A stretch of DNA of 58,831 nucleotides, from the NCBI GenBank assembly GCA_900315955.1, contig ONBC01000006.1:1-58831 (forward strand), read 5' to 3'. Both the position numbers and the translations under genes were made by a program. Of the stretch, positions 1-9,285 are shown one piece after another. Numbering within the stretch: position 1 is the stretch's first letter; the number at the start of each line of letters is the position of its first letter. Below the pieces are notes generated by a model, which worked only from the letters and a program-made list of their open reading frames with translations, made no database searches and was not told the DNA's origin. The DNA comes from an uncultured Prevotella sp. GTDB lineage: Bacteria; Bacteroidota; Bacteroidia; Bacteroidales; Bacteroidaceae.

Positions 1-515
1 GAGCACCTTGAACAGTCTGTTGTTGATCTGCCCGTGCAGGAGGGGGATCTGTACGATGATGCTGTCATGGACGAGGCTGTCGACAAAGGGGTCGGGAAGA
101 CCATGCGTCACCTCATGGCCGTCGTAATCATAAGACTTGTGGTTGACATAAAGCACGGGCACGTTTATATTTCCAACCCTGTGCCCGAGAATATATACGG
201 CAACCATCGGAATGCCGTAGGGTGGCCGCATTTCCTCATGCACCATGTTCTCTTTGTTGGCATACTGAGCGCCGAGATACTGCCTAAAGCGTAAGGTCTC
301 CGTGTCTAACCATGTCTTTTGCAGTTCGATGAGAATCCGATACGGAACATGGAGATGTTGTCACGATAGCTATTGGTATACTCGTTCCGGCGTATCTGCA
401 CTTCCACAACCTCTTTCTTGAGCAGTGCGGAAAGAAGGGTGCGGGCAATGCGCTCATCCTCCATCAGATATTTGAAGACGGAGTCATAGATGGGGTTTGC
501 TACACGAATAATCAT
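1..515 (-). pseudogene. Rpn-type PD-(D/E)XK nuclease/transposase, frameshifted and cut by the window edge
   Basis: Seen: the minus strand opens with MIRVANPIYDSVFKYLMED-like residues (an extra I after the first M), typical of the Bacteroidota PD-(D/E)XK nuclease family transposases (Rpn/PDDEXK_2). After residues DNISMFRI the frame breaks near base 333. The family continues in another frame with RILIELQKTWLDTETLRFRQ and runs open to base 1 (through NHKSYDYDGHEV and QINNRLFKVL). The segment normally lying between FRI and the IELQK strand, which carries an acidic active-site residue in this fold, is missing. This looks like a small out-of-frame deletion. The C-terminus lies outside the window. 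Relatives are about 300-380 aa and promote recombination. Inference: the copy is inactive. Confidence 0.75.
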
Positions 516-762
516 AATACTACACGATTTTGTATGCTGTTATATCTTCACTGACAAAGATAGTAAAAAAGTAGGATTCCACAAGCGACTCATTGTTTTT
601 TTTGCTCATTCTGGTCTCTTCTTTTTTAGAGTGACCGCTGAACTTCTTCGAACGTCTGACGCAAGAGCGCTCGTTTTTAACCCAACTCGCAGCTTTTAGT
701 TCACACGCATGTAACTATCCAGCGATAGATACGACCGTGCTGTCCGTGGCACTAAACAGTGC

Positions 763-870
763 TCAGATTGCCTCAAATGGTATCTGCTTATGTTTCTTCG
801 CCGTTTCTATGATGGAATGCAGGTCAAAGAAAGCATCTGCACCTAAGTCTGATCTAAAGTAAGGGGACGT
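763..870 (-). pseudogene. Remnant of an IS66-like transposase C-terminus
   Basis: Translating the minus strand gives TSPYFRSDLGADAFFDLHSI followed by IETAKKHKQIPFEAI and a stop. The pattern (short polar stretch, then a helix with S-(I/L)-(I/V)-ETAK, then a short tail) resembles the C-terminus of IS66-family transposases (...SIIETAK.NG..P..YL). No start and no longer reading frame upstream could be followed. This is inference from a short motif; a chance match is possible. Confidence 0.35.
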
Positions 871-945
871 TATACGCTAAAAGATGCCAATCGAAAGAAC
901 AGGAACCGTTTATAGCTACAATTCTCACAAAGAAATAGATTTTGG

Positions 946-985
946 GTCAAAAATGGCATTACCGGCTCTTCTTGCGGATTTTAGG
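946..985 (+). repeat. 40-bp dispersed direct repeat, copy 1
   Basis: The stretch GTCAAAA-N-TGGCATTACC continuing through CGGCTCTTCTTGCGG and ATTTTAGG recurs at 13171-13210 in the same orientation with a single mismatch. The two copies flank the surface-protein region and the hybrid regulator. Flanking bases are unrelated. It may be the end of a lost mobile element. Confidence 0.8.
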
Positions 986-1105
986 ACAGCATCTTTTTAT
1001 TTCCTTTTATTTATTTGTTAGATTTTGAATAGATTTTGTAGGATTTCTGTGTGCCGTGGCGCACACTCCCATTCTCCCTTGTGGGTCGGACAGACACGGG
1101 GTCTG

Positions 1106-1308
1106 ATTATTGAGGGAGTTATAAGGAGTTAAAGAAGTCATCGATCGCTTTGCTCACTAAGGAGTTAAAGGACAACAGCTTTTTCCCTCTGCGGTCTTGG
1201 AAGTTTGGAGGAACAGGACATTTGTCCTTTAACTCCCTTAACTTCCTAAACTTCCTTAACTTCTTTAACTCTCAAAATAACTCCCTTTAACTCCTTTAAC
1301 TTCCCCAA
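1106..1308. repeat. Degenerate TTAACTCC repeats and inverted repeat
   Basis: Variants of GGAGTTAAAG occur on the left and of CTTTAACTCC/TTAACTTCC on the right. The pair GGAGTTAAAGGACA (1161-1174) and TGTCCTTTAACTCC (1223-1236) forms a 14-bp inverted repeat. From 1223 to 1300 the unit AACTCCNTT or AACTTCC recurs about every 11-12 bases. It lies just downstream of the minus-strand surface gene and may act as its terminator region. Confidence 0.6.
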
Positions 1309-1311
1309 TAA

Positions 1312-3969
1312 TTACTTCTTCACTACCTTCTTGCCATCCACGACGTAGATGCCCTTAGGCAGACGGTCGAGCGATGTGCCGAGGCGCACGCCCTGCAGGT
1401 TGTAGACGCCTTGCTTGCGGGCAGGGACGTCGGCGGTCGGGGTGTCGATGCCCGTTCCAATCGGTTCTATCGTCACCCAGTCGGTGCATATCTCGCCGCC
1501 GAATATCACGTTGCCGCCCTCGATGGTTGCGCCCGACGGTGCGGTGATGGCGCAGTTCTTCAGCACGATTTCCTTGAAGTCGCAGATAGAGCCATACTCT
1601 CCGTTACTCTTTGCCTTTACGGTTGCGCCGTCGATGATGAGAGTTCCACAAATTTCACCGTCACCCGTTATGCCACATTCGCCTTCTGCCGTGATGGAGC
1701 ATCCGCCCGTGATGGTAAGAGTTGCATCGGTGTCTACAAAGATTCCGCACTCACCATTGCCTGTAATCTGCGCAGAGCCACCGCCGGTTATGGTAAGGTT
1801 GGAGTTGGTTAATAATGTTGAGGAGAAAGCAGAAGTAAGTCTGTTGCCATTGCCTTTCAGCACGAGGGTGTAGGCATGATACATGTCCTTATAAGGGAAG
1901 GAAATTGAAATTATATTTCCTTCTATAACTGCGTTGTCGAGTGTGAGCGTGCGGTTCTCAGGGTTGTAGCTTACCGTTCCGCTCTTCACCGCAGTGAAGC
2001 CGTTTGATGCGGCGCCGATATAGATGCCGTAGGTCTCCGTTGTCACAGGCTCAATCGTCACCCTGTCGGTGCATACGCTGCCGTTGAGCTTCACGTTGCC
2101 GCCCTCGATGGTTGCGCCCGACGGTGCGGTGATGGCGCAGTTCTTCAGCACGATTTCCTTGAAGTCGCAGATAGAGCCTTCCGAGCCCTGTGCCTTTACG
2201 GTTGCGCCGTCGATGATGAGAGTTCCAGAACTACCCACCTGACTCGTTATGCCCCACATGCCTTCTGCCGTGATGGAGCAACCGCCCGTGATGGTAAGAG
2301 TTGCATCGGTGTCTACAAAGATTCCGCAATCTTCCTTGCTTGTCATCTGCGCAGAACCGCCACCGGTTATGGTAAGGTTGGAGCGGGTTGCCAATGTTGC
2401 GGAGGAAGCAGAAAGTCTGTTGCCATTGCCTTTCAGCACGAGGGTGTAGGCATGATACATGTCCTCATCAGTGAAGGTAATTGAATTACTATTTCCTTCT
2501 ATAACTGCGTTGGAAGCCGTTTGATGCGGAGATGTCGGTGTAGTTGTCAGCAGTAATCTCCACGTCGCCGATATAGATGCTGTAGGACTCCGTTGTCACA
2601 GGCTCAATCGTCACCCAGTCGGTGCATATCCCGCCGCCGAGCATCACGTTGCCGCCCTCGATGGTTGCGCCCGACGGTGCGGTGATGGCGCAGTTCTTCA
2701 GCACGATTTCCTTGAAGTCGCAGACAGAGCCTTCCGTTCCGTTACCCTTTGCCTTTACGGTTGCGCCGTCGATGATGAGGGTTTCAGATTTTCCGTCCCG
2801 ACCCGTTATGCCCCACTTGCCTTCTGCCGTTATGGAGCAGCCGCCCGTGATGGTAAGAGTTGCATCGGTGTTTACAAAGATTCCGCAATCTTCCTCGCTT
2901 GTCATCTGCGCAGAGCCACCGCCGGTTATGGTAAGGTTGGTGAGGGTTAACAATGTTGAGGAGGAAGCAGAAGTAAGTCTGTTGCCATTGCCTTTCAGCA
3001 CGAGGGTGTAGGCATGATACATGTCCTCATCAGTGAAGGTAATTGAATTACTATTTCCTTCTATAACTGCGTTTTTGATGCGGAGATGTCGGTGTAGTTG
3101 TCAGCAGTAATCTCCACGCCGCCGATATCGATGCCGTACTTGGTGGCTGTTGCTTTCTTCGTGGTAACGGTCTGCTCGCTGTAACTGGTGTAGTTGCCCG
3201 ATTCGTCATATACACCAATAATCACTTCATACTCCGTTTCGGGTTCCAAGCCTTCGATGGTGTAGGAGGTGGCGTTGCCCACCCTCGGCATCCACCACCC
3301 TGTGTCACCGACTTTCCTATACTCCACAATGTAGAACAACTTGTCCCGCGGCGTGGTCTCGTCGGAGCCGTGCGTCCACGAGAGATCGATGGAGGTGTCG
3401 GTTACGGTGCCCATGGTAAACGTTCCCGCCGATGGCTTGGTGCGCTCATGCTTGTAGTCTATTGTGATGGTGTGCTCCTGCCCGTCGCCGTGCTTGGTGT
3501 CGGTAACCTTGCCGTTGGGTAGATTTATGCCGCAAATCTTGCGCGAGGTGCGGGGGTCACCATAGATCTTCATATAGCCACTACTGAAGAGGGCATAGCC
3601 GTTTAACGGATTGCCACTTGCCCAGAACTTATTTTTTCCGTAGCCCTCTTTAGTGTAAATCACGTCCCAATACCATTGTCCCTCGTGCTTCTCCTCCTTA
3701 TTGTAGAGCCAGATATTGTCGTAGGTAGCGTGCAGGTTTTTGTTGCCACGCACTAGAACATACTCTTTCTTGTCGGAAGAAAGGTATAAACGGACCACGA
3801 ATGAGTTGTCGTCGCCGTTGCCTTTAAGAAACATGGTGGAGAGGATGGTTTTCTTCACGCCGTCGATGGTGACGTAGTTCTCTGCCATTGCCTTTTGCGG
3901 CAGGGCGAACATCAGTGTGAACAGCGCGGCTATCGCCGCGAGCATGTTCGTGAGTAATTGCTTTTTCAT
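1312..3969 (-). pseudogene. Secreted repeat surface protein, broken by two repeat-linker deletions
   Basis: Seen: a signal peptide (residues 1-29, ending KAMA), a novel N-terminal domain, a fibronectin type III-like domain (about residues 180-270, with YTIEGLEPETEYEVIIGVYD) and then three copies of a roughly 190-aa beta-rich repeat (LTITGGGSAQ, LTITGGCSITAEG, LIIDGATVKA, ATIEGGNV). It ends with a Prevotella-type C-terminal tail, GVYNLQGVRL then KGIYVVDGKKVVKK, which resembles secretion/anchoring tails. The frame breaks at about 3075 (stop just after TDISASK) and again at about 2510. Relative to the intact linker near 1930-2000 these are deletions of 67 and 59 bases, so the third repeat returns to the first frame. 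Inference: the predicted product stops after 302 residues. The gene is paralogous to the one at 8380-9243. The fold is probably a right-handed beta-helix; function unknown. Confidence 0.75.
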
Positions 3970-4022
3970 TTTCTTTTATTTTAATGGGTTATTGTTTTTG
4001 ATGCCTAAATACTGTCCCCTGC

Positions 4023-4088
4023 ACCCCACTCGTGGGGTATCGCAAGGGGGGGCACTCGTGGGGTATCATCGTACCCCAAGAGTGGGGT
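4023..4088. repeat. Palindromic CCCCACTCGTGGGG repeats upstream of the surface gene
   Basis: ACCCCACTCGTGGGGT (4023-4038) is a 7-bp-armed palindrome. ACTCGTGGGGTATC recurs at 4054, and ACCCCAAGAGTGGGGT (4073-4088) is a related imperfect palindrome. They lie between the decayed duplicate and the start of the repeat surface gene, so they could be a terminator or part of its leader. Confidence 0.6.
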
Positions 4089-4089
4089 C

Positions 4090-4839
4090 TTATCCACGGC
4101 TGATTCCTTCCATGCGCAGGGGCTCGGCGATGATTCGGATTTCGCCTATCGGCTTGCCGTCTCTCCTGATGTCGATTGTCCGCATGTCGCTGTAGTTCGG
4201 CAGTGCCTTGATGGCGTTCTCAAGAGCCGTGAGCTTGTCGCCATAGTTCGGCAGTGCTTCGATGGCAGTCTTGATGGCTTCGATGGTCGGGCAGACTTTC
4301 GATAACGGCTTTAATGGCTTCGAGCTGTGCGGAGAAGTCAGGCAATGCCTTGATAGCCTTTTTCGAGGAGGTCGAGCTTGCTCTCAAGGTTAAGCGTCTG
4401 CGCCTTCATTGCTGCCTCGATAGCGGCGAGCTTGGTCTCGAGGGTGGCGTTCACGGAGTTCAGCACGTCAATGATGGCCTGCAGCTTGGTCTGCTGGTCG
4501 GCGTTCATATTGTCGATGGCCTCGGTGAGTTTCTGGATGGCCTGTTCGTTCTTGAGCGAGCCGTTGTTGATGGCTTCCACCACCTTGGTGAAGTCGTTGA
4601 TTACCGACACGTTCATCGTGTAGTTGATTTCGGGTGCGTCTTCCTGACATGAGGTGAGGAACGCGGGTGTGGGTGCGCAGGTCGCTGTTCCGGTCTCGTG
4701 GCGGCTGCGTGCCACCCTCGCCTACTGTCTGCGCCTATGCGCCGATGGCGACGAAAGCGGTAAGCAATGCCGTGAGACCCACTCTTGCCCATCTGCCGCC
4801 AATCGGCGGAATGAGCGGTTTTGCTTGTCTTTTGTTCAT
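4090..4839 (-). pseudogene. Chimeric decayed duplicate: OmpA-like 5' end fused to coiled-coil lipoprotein
   Basis: Seen: bases 4839 down to about 4665 match the first 60 codons of the OmpA-like gene starting at 8269 (KPLIPPIGGRWARVGLTALL). A CAG to TAG change (4735-4737) places a stop at the end of the signal peptide. At about 4660 the sequence switches to the lipoprotein gene that starts at 6785, from PAFLTSCQEDAPEINYT onward. An extra A in the AAAA run near 4361 shifts the frame (LLEKGYQGIA stop). Further on it shares with the parental gene the later frame change before EAIKTAIEALPNYG. The 3' end is unrelated (MRTIDIRRDGKPIGEIRI, stop near 4096). The whole unit is a duplication with an internal deletion, not expressed as one protein. 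Confidence 0.8.
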
Positions 4840-4895
4840 ACTTGATTAGAATGAAAAGGGTTGATATATATATCTGGTCTACATACCTTATATTA

Positions 4896-5015
4896 TTATA
4901 GGCAATCGGTGAAAAGGCTCACGAGCCGTTGCCAGAGGGTGCGGCGGTGTTGTTTGCTGTTGGGCTGATTGCTCTGCGTCGGTTGGCTGTGCGTCGGCCC
5001 GCTCGGTCTCACGCT
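4896..5015 (-). pseudogene. 3' fragment of the 9286-9588 hypothetical gene (duplicate)
   Basis: The minus strand encodes PTHSQPTQSNQPNSKQHRRT then LWQRLVSLFTDCL and a stop. This is nearly the same as the end of the gene at 9286-9588 (THSQPTQSNQPHSK, RRTFWQRLVSLFSLCL). Upstream the similarity ends and the frame joins an unrelated stretch. It marks the 5' side of the duplicated locus; the gene that should lie between it and the OmpA-like copy (equivalent of 8380-9243) is missing. Confidence 0.7.
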
Positions 5016-5206
5016 TTTGCTCTTTTTCCAATATATCGCCTATCTGTGCCATGATGGTTTTCTTTTCGTTTGAAAGAAAAGCCTTCCCCGTCAGCGACTT
5101 TGCCGTTGCGGTCTCCGCGGCCTGAAGGCCGGACCGCTCCGTCGGCGCCGGCGGGAAAGGCGTCAGATTGGGGGCTGCGCATCATGCCCGTGGGGGAAGG
5201 CAAATC

Positions 5207-6785
5207 CTATGGGTGAACGGGCCGCACCGGAGACCCGTAGAAGCGGCCGTTGTAGTACCAGTCGTATCCGTTCGAACTGAAGCCGAGGGCGCGGGCGTTG
5301 GCGGTGTCGGCGGTGTCGACCGAACCCGACCAATAGCCGCCCCAGCTGCCGTCACCGATACGCCCCGAACCAATGCGGTAGCCGGTGGCAGGCAGGAAGA
5401 TGCTGTTGCCGTTCTTCTTACTCTTCACCTCATAGCCGTTCACATCGTCCTGAGTGGTCCATGTCAAGGTGCAGTTGTCTGGGTTGAACAGTTCTTCGAT
5501 TTCAGCAGAGGTCGGCATGCGCCAGGGAGAGCCGAGCTTGGCGGTGGCTGCATCATCCGCCGGGTCGAGGATGGTCTTGCCGTCGGTGTTGTTGTACTTG
5601 GTCAGGTTGCCATCCGTACCCCACTTGTAGGTTTCCCATGAATAGTCTGCCGTTGGCTCGGGCTCGGTCTCGCCCCAGGCGTAGTTGTCGCCGTAGGCGG
5701 TCGGCTTCGACGCCCCGAGGTTCTTTGTCGCCCATTTGATGCCGCTTGGCAAGCCGAGGTCCACATAATCCTCCGTGGATGGTGTTTCACCACCGCCTGA
5801 TGGTGTTCCACCACCGCCTGATCCGATGGCTTTCTTGAGCTCTTCGAGTTTCTGGATAATCTGTGCGAGGGCTGCGGCTGCGCTGGTGTTGCCACTGTTC
5901 ACGGAGGCGATGAGGTTGTTGATGGCAGCAGTGACTTCGCCAATCTGCGTAGCGATGGCGGTCTGACCGGTGCCGGGTGCCTCAATCTGCGTCTTCATGG
6001 CATTGAGGGCGGCTACCACGGCGTCGAACTTGTCGCTGTAGTTCGGCAGTGCCTTGATGGCGTTCTCAAGAGCCGTGAGCTTGTCGCCATAGTTCGGCAG
6101 TGCTTCGATGGCAGTCTTGATGGCTTCGACCGCCATAGTCGGGCAGACTTTCGATAACGGCTTTGATGGCTTCGAGCTGTGCAGAGTAGTCGGGCAATGC
6201 CTTAATAGCCTTTTCGAGGAGGTCGAGCTTGCTCTCAAGGGTGAGCGTCTGCGCCTTCATCGCCGCCTCGGTGAGGGCGAGCTTGCTCTGGAGCGCAGTG
6301 CTCTGCGAGTTGATAGCCGCTGTGATGGCTTCTATCTTCGCCACCATACTGCTGCTGAGGTTGTCGATGGCGGTGACGAGTTTCTGTGCCATTTCCTCCT
6401 GCTTGATGGTCTGGTTCTTGATAGCCGTTTCCAAGAGGGCGAGCTTGCTCTCAAGGGTAAGCGTCTGTGCCTTCATTGCTGCCTCGATAGCGTCGAGCTT
6501 GGTCTCGAGGGTGGCGTTCACGGAGTTCAGCACGTCAGTGATGGCCTGCAGCTTGGTCTGCTGGTCGGCGTTCATCTTGTCGATGGCCTCGGTGAGTTTC
6601 TGGATGGCCTGCTCGTTCTTGAGCGAGCCGTTGTTGATGGCTTCCACCACCTTGGCGAAGTCGTTGATTACCGACACGTTCATCGTGTAGTTGATTTCGG
6701 GTGCGTCTTCCTGACATGAGGTGAGGAACGCGGGTGCTGCCAGCAGCATGGCGATGGCGAGCAGGATAGATTTTAGAGTTTTCAT
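5207..6785 (-). pseudogene. Coiled-coil FISUMP lipoprotein gene with one internal frame change
   Basis: Seen: MKTLKSILLAIAMLLAAPAF then LTSC gives a lipoprotein signal with Cys24. Then follow about 200 residues of repeated coiled coil (AMKAQTLTLESKLALLE, AMKAQTLTLESKLDLLEKAI). At about 6136 the frame moves from ESLPDYGG to EAIKTAIEALPNYGDK. The second frame stays open for over 300 residues: more coiled coil, a Gly-rich hinge (GSGGGGTPSGGG) and a complete Fibrobacter succinogenes major paralogous (FISUMP) domain (YVDLGLPSGIKWATKNLG, SPWRMPTSAEIEELF, ending SPVRPVHP). Known: FISUMP domains occur on Bacteroidota surface lipoproteins. Inference: a surface stalk carrying a terminal domain. Either recently broken, or the second part is made separately (ATG at 6136). 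The duplicate at 4090-4839 carries the same frame change. Confidence 0.75.
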
Positions 6786-6901
6786 AATTTTGAGGCCCCT
6801 CCCTAACCCTCCCCCGTAGGGAGGGAACGCCTGACGGGGCATGGGCGTTCGGTTTTTATGATTGTTTACTTATTTTGCCGAGTCTCTCCCTGCTTGGGAT
6901 T

Positions 6902-6919
6902 CCCCTCCTTTTGGAGGGG
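6902..6919. terminator. Hairpin directly after the OmpA-like gene
   Basis: CCCCTCC-TTTT-GGAGGGG forms a 7-bp stem touching the stop codon of the minus-strand OmpA-like gene. No U-run follows on the minus strand, so it may protect the mRNA end rather than terminate. Similar C-rich/G-rich hairpin sequence lies at 6796-6820. Confidence 0.5.
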
Positions 6920-8269
6920 TTAGGGGAGGCTTGTTATCGTTACTCTGCGCCCTTCTGCCGACGGCTTGCCCTGTTGCTCGCCGATGGCTGTCGTGGGATG
7001 CAGGTCTTCGAGGGCGAAGCCTTCCTTGACGAGAACTTCCACCACGCGGCGGAGGCGACGCTCGGAGAGTTGCTGGTTATAACCGTTGCTGCCGGGTGTG
7101 CTGGCCTCGGCCACGAGCGAGAGTTTCTTGCCACGCACGCTGCGGGCGAAGGCTTTCAGCCTGTCGGCCTCGGCACGGCTCATATAGGAACTGTTGTGGT
7201 CGAACTGCACGATGTGCGAGGGCTGTGCGGCTGTTGCCGCCGTAGGCTTACTGTTCTCGCAGTCTTGCAGTCGGCGCTGGAGATCGGCGTTCTGCTGCTC
7301 CGCCTGTCGGCGTGCGTTCTCTGCCTTGTCGGCCTGCGCCTTGGCTTCGGATGCCTCGCGCTGGAGGGCATTCACACGGTCGCCCAGCGTGGCGATTGCG
7401 CCCTCATAGCAGGCACGCTGCGCACGGGCACGGCTCGGCACGAAGTTGTAGCGCACGGTGGCGAGGGCGAAGACGAGGTTCTTCGGGGCGATGTCCTTGC
7501 GGTTCAGCAACCAGTCCATCTCGCCTTTCAGTCCGATGGTGAAGCGGCGGCTCACGTCGGCCTCGATGTGGAGCGAGGCAGGGATGTAGAGCGTGTTGAA
7601 CTTCTCGTGGCGGTTCTTCGTCTGCACATTGCCCGTGATGGTGATGGCACCGTCGTTGCTGATGCTCGCCCCGTCGGTGAGCGGTGTGGTCTGCCCGTCC
7701 TGCGTCTTGGTGTTGCTGAAGTAGATGCCGTACTCGTTGCCCTTGGCGAAGGTGTACCCCACGCCCGTACCAGCCCAGATGTTGAGCCACTGCGCGCGGC
7801 GGCGCGGCCACAACTCCATCAGGTTGAAGCCTACGCCGAGCTTGGCGTTGTGGAAGTTCATCAGGTAGTTGCCGTAGGCCTTCACGGGCATCGTCTTCGT
7901 GTCGAGAGTGGAGAAACGCTGCTCACGACGGTAACGCGACCAGAGATATTCTGCTCCCACACGCACCCACGGACGGATGGTGAAGTCCACGCCTCCGCCC
8001 ACGGCTGGCGACTGTTTGTAACTGCGCTTGGCATCGAGGTTCTGATACCATACGTCGGTAGCCCACGAGAGGCCGCCCTCGGCGTAGATGCTCCAAGTGT
8101 GGGTGCGTAGTTCGCTGTTGTGGTCTCGTGGTGGCTGCGTACTGCCCTCGTCATTCGTCTGCGCCTGTGCGCCGACGGCGACGAAAGCGGTGAGCAGTGC
8201 CGTAAGCCCCACTCTTGCCCATCTGCCGCCAATCGGCGGAATGAGCGGTTTAGATAGTTTTTTGTTCAT
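6920..8269 (-). CDS. OmpA-family outer-membrane protein
   Basis: A 449-aa protein. Seen: a long signal peptide ending AVGAQAQ (about residues 1-37); a predicted eight-stranded beta-barrel region (about 45-285: WSIYAEGGLSWATDVWY, WLNIWAGTGVGYTFAKG, LALATVRYNF-like strands); a charged coiled coil (about 295-345, REASEAKAQADKAENARRQA); and a C-terminal OmpA-like peptidoglycan-binding domain (about 350-449, VQFDHNSSYMSRAEADRLKA, SERRLRRVVEVL). Known: such proteins tether the outer membrane to peptidoglycan. It sits between the coiled-coil FISUMP lipoprotein and the secreted repeat protein, all on the minus strand. Inference: the three form one surface-structure unit. The N-terminal part is duplicated at 4665-4839. 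Start chosen at the ATG giving a normal signal peptide. Confidence 0.85.
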   Translation of the reverse strand: MNKKLSKPLIPPIGGRWARVGLTALLTAFVAVGAQAQTNDEGSTQPPRDHNSELRTHTWSIYAEGGLSWATDVWYQNLDAKRSYKQSPAVGGGVDFTIRPWVRVGAEYLWSRYRREQRFSTLDTKTMPVKAYGNYLMNFHNAKLGVGFNLMELWPRRRAQWLNIWAGTGVGYTFAKGNEYGIYFSNTKTQDGQTTPLTDGASISNDGAITITGNVQTKNRHEKFNTLYIPASLHIEADVSRRFTIGLKGEMDWLLNRKDIAPKNLVFALATVRYNFVPSRARAQRACYEGAIATLGDRVNALQREASEAKAQADKAENARRQAEQQNADLQRRLQDCENSKPTAATAAQPSHIVQFDHNSSYMSRAEADRLKAFARSVRGKKLSLVAEASTPGSNGYNQQLSERRLRRVVEVLVKEGFALEDLHPTTAIGEQQGKPSAEGRRVTITSLP

Positions 8270-8379
8270 ATTGCTCTTATTAGGATGTGGTACATTGCTT
8301 TTGGAAGCCCTATCTGCTTCTCCCGTGAAGGGAAGGACTGTGTCAGGAGGGTGTGAAGCGCCCCTGCCGATGGGCAGTG

Positions 8380-9243
8380 TTATCGGCGTATGACCTTGCG
8401 TGTTGTCCCGTCGCTCATCTTGACGATGTTCACGCCCTGCTGCATCCGTGGCTGTCGGCTGCCGTCGAGGGAGTAAATGGCGCTGACGGGGGCATCGGCA
8501 GAGGTGGCAGGTTGAGAGATGGCGGTGGCATCGTCGGGCACGATGCTCACTTCGCCGTAGTAGGTGTTGTTGTCTTCGCCCAAAAGCTTATAGCCCGAAC
8601 CTTCGTCTATCTCGCCGAACCTCACGCCCGGTGTCTCGATGTGGCAGCCGCGCAGTTCGTATGCTTTAAGGCCCCCAATGCCTGCTTTCTTCCAACCCCA
8701 GCCGCCGGTTGCGCCTTTCACCTTCAGCGTGGCGTTATCCACCACGAGGTTCAGTGCCAGTGTGGTTGGGCCGTTATCGTAACCAAGGATGCTCTGCTCA
8801 CTGCCCTGTACGTCGAGCATACAGTCCTTGATGGTCAAGGTGCTGGGAGACGGTTCATTCTGCATTATTGCAAAGCGGTCGGTGGTGCGTGCCGTGAGCG
8901 AGCCTGTGCCTGAAATCTCTACGTTGCCTTCATTAAAAAAAAGAATATACGACGTGCAGTTTACCGTGTTGTTGCCTGCAAGCACGATTTTCAGATTTGG
9001 AATGTCCTGGCAGTAGATAAAGGATCCTTTGTGTGATTCGACGTTGATGCCATCGAGCGTGAGCGTAGCGTTTGCTTTGTCCCACGTTGCCGTGCCGCCG
9101 CCGATATTTTCCACTGCGTCTTCGTAGTAGCCTTTGCCGAGTATTCGCAGCTCCTGTGCCTGCGCCGTAGTGGGCAGGGCGATGATTGCGATGAACAGCG
9201 CGGCTATCGCCACGAGCGTGTTCTTGAGTAATTGCTTTTTCAT
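8380..9243 (-). CDS. Secreted beta-helix-like surface protein
   Basis: A 287-aa protein. Seen: a signal peptide MKKQLLKNTLVAIAALFIAI ending TAQAQ, closely related to that of the broken gene ending at 3969. The body is rich in short beta-strands (ATLTLDGINV, LKIVLAGNNTV, VEISGTGSLTAR, STLTIKDCMLDVQG), the same architecture as one repeat of that paralogue. The tail SAIYSLDGSRQPRMQQGVNI then VKMSDGTTRKVIRR is a Prevotella-type C-terminal region. Known: comparable proteins are secreted or surface-attached and often called carbohydrate-binding-domain proteins. Specific ligand unknown. It is intact, while its longer paralogue is broken. Confidence 0.7.
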   Translation of the reverse strand: MKKQLLKNTLVAIAALFIAIIALPTTAQAQELRILGKGYYEDAVENIGGGTATWDKANATLTLDGINVESHKGSFIYCQDIPNLKIVLAGNNTVNCTSYILFFNEGNVEISGTGSLTARTTDRFAIMQNEPSPSTLTIKDCMLDVQGSEQSILGYDNGPTTLALNLVVDNATLKVKGATGGWGWKKAGIGGLKAYELRGCHIETPGVRFGEIDEGSGYKLLGEDNNTYYGEVSIVPDDATAISQPATSADAPVSAIYSLDGSRQPRMQQGVNIVKMSDGTTRKVIRR

Positions 9244-9285
9244 GTTGTTTGTTATTTTGTGAATGTTATTACCTTATATTATATG

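Larger units (their letters stand above)
516..1311. other. Long intergenic stretch with element remnants
   Basis: No intact gene is visible. The stretch holds an IS66-like C-terminal remnant (763-870), one copy of a 40-bp dispersed repeat (946-985) and a run of TTAACTCC-like repeats next to the following gene's 3' end (about 1106-1308). The rest is AT-rich and unrecognised. Confidence 0.6.

Noticed and set aside
6130-6150. Programmed ribosomal frameshift in the FISUMP lipoprotein gene
   Set aside because: No slippery heptamer or downstream pseudoknot is apparent at the frame change; a plain indel or separate start is simpler, so it is reported only as an open question.
6875-8110. 411-codon plus-strand frame antisense to the OmpA-like gene
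   Set aside because: The minus-strand protein has signal, barrel and OmpA domain; the plus-strand frame is low-complexity and unmatched.
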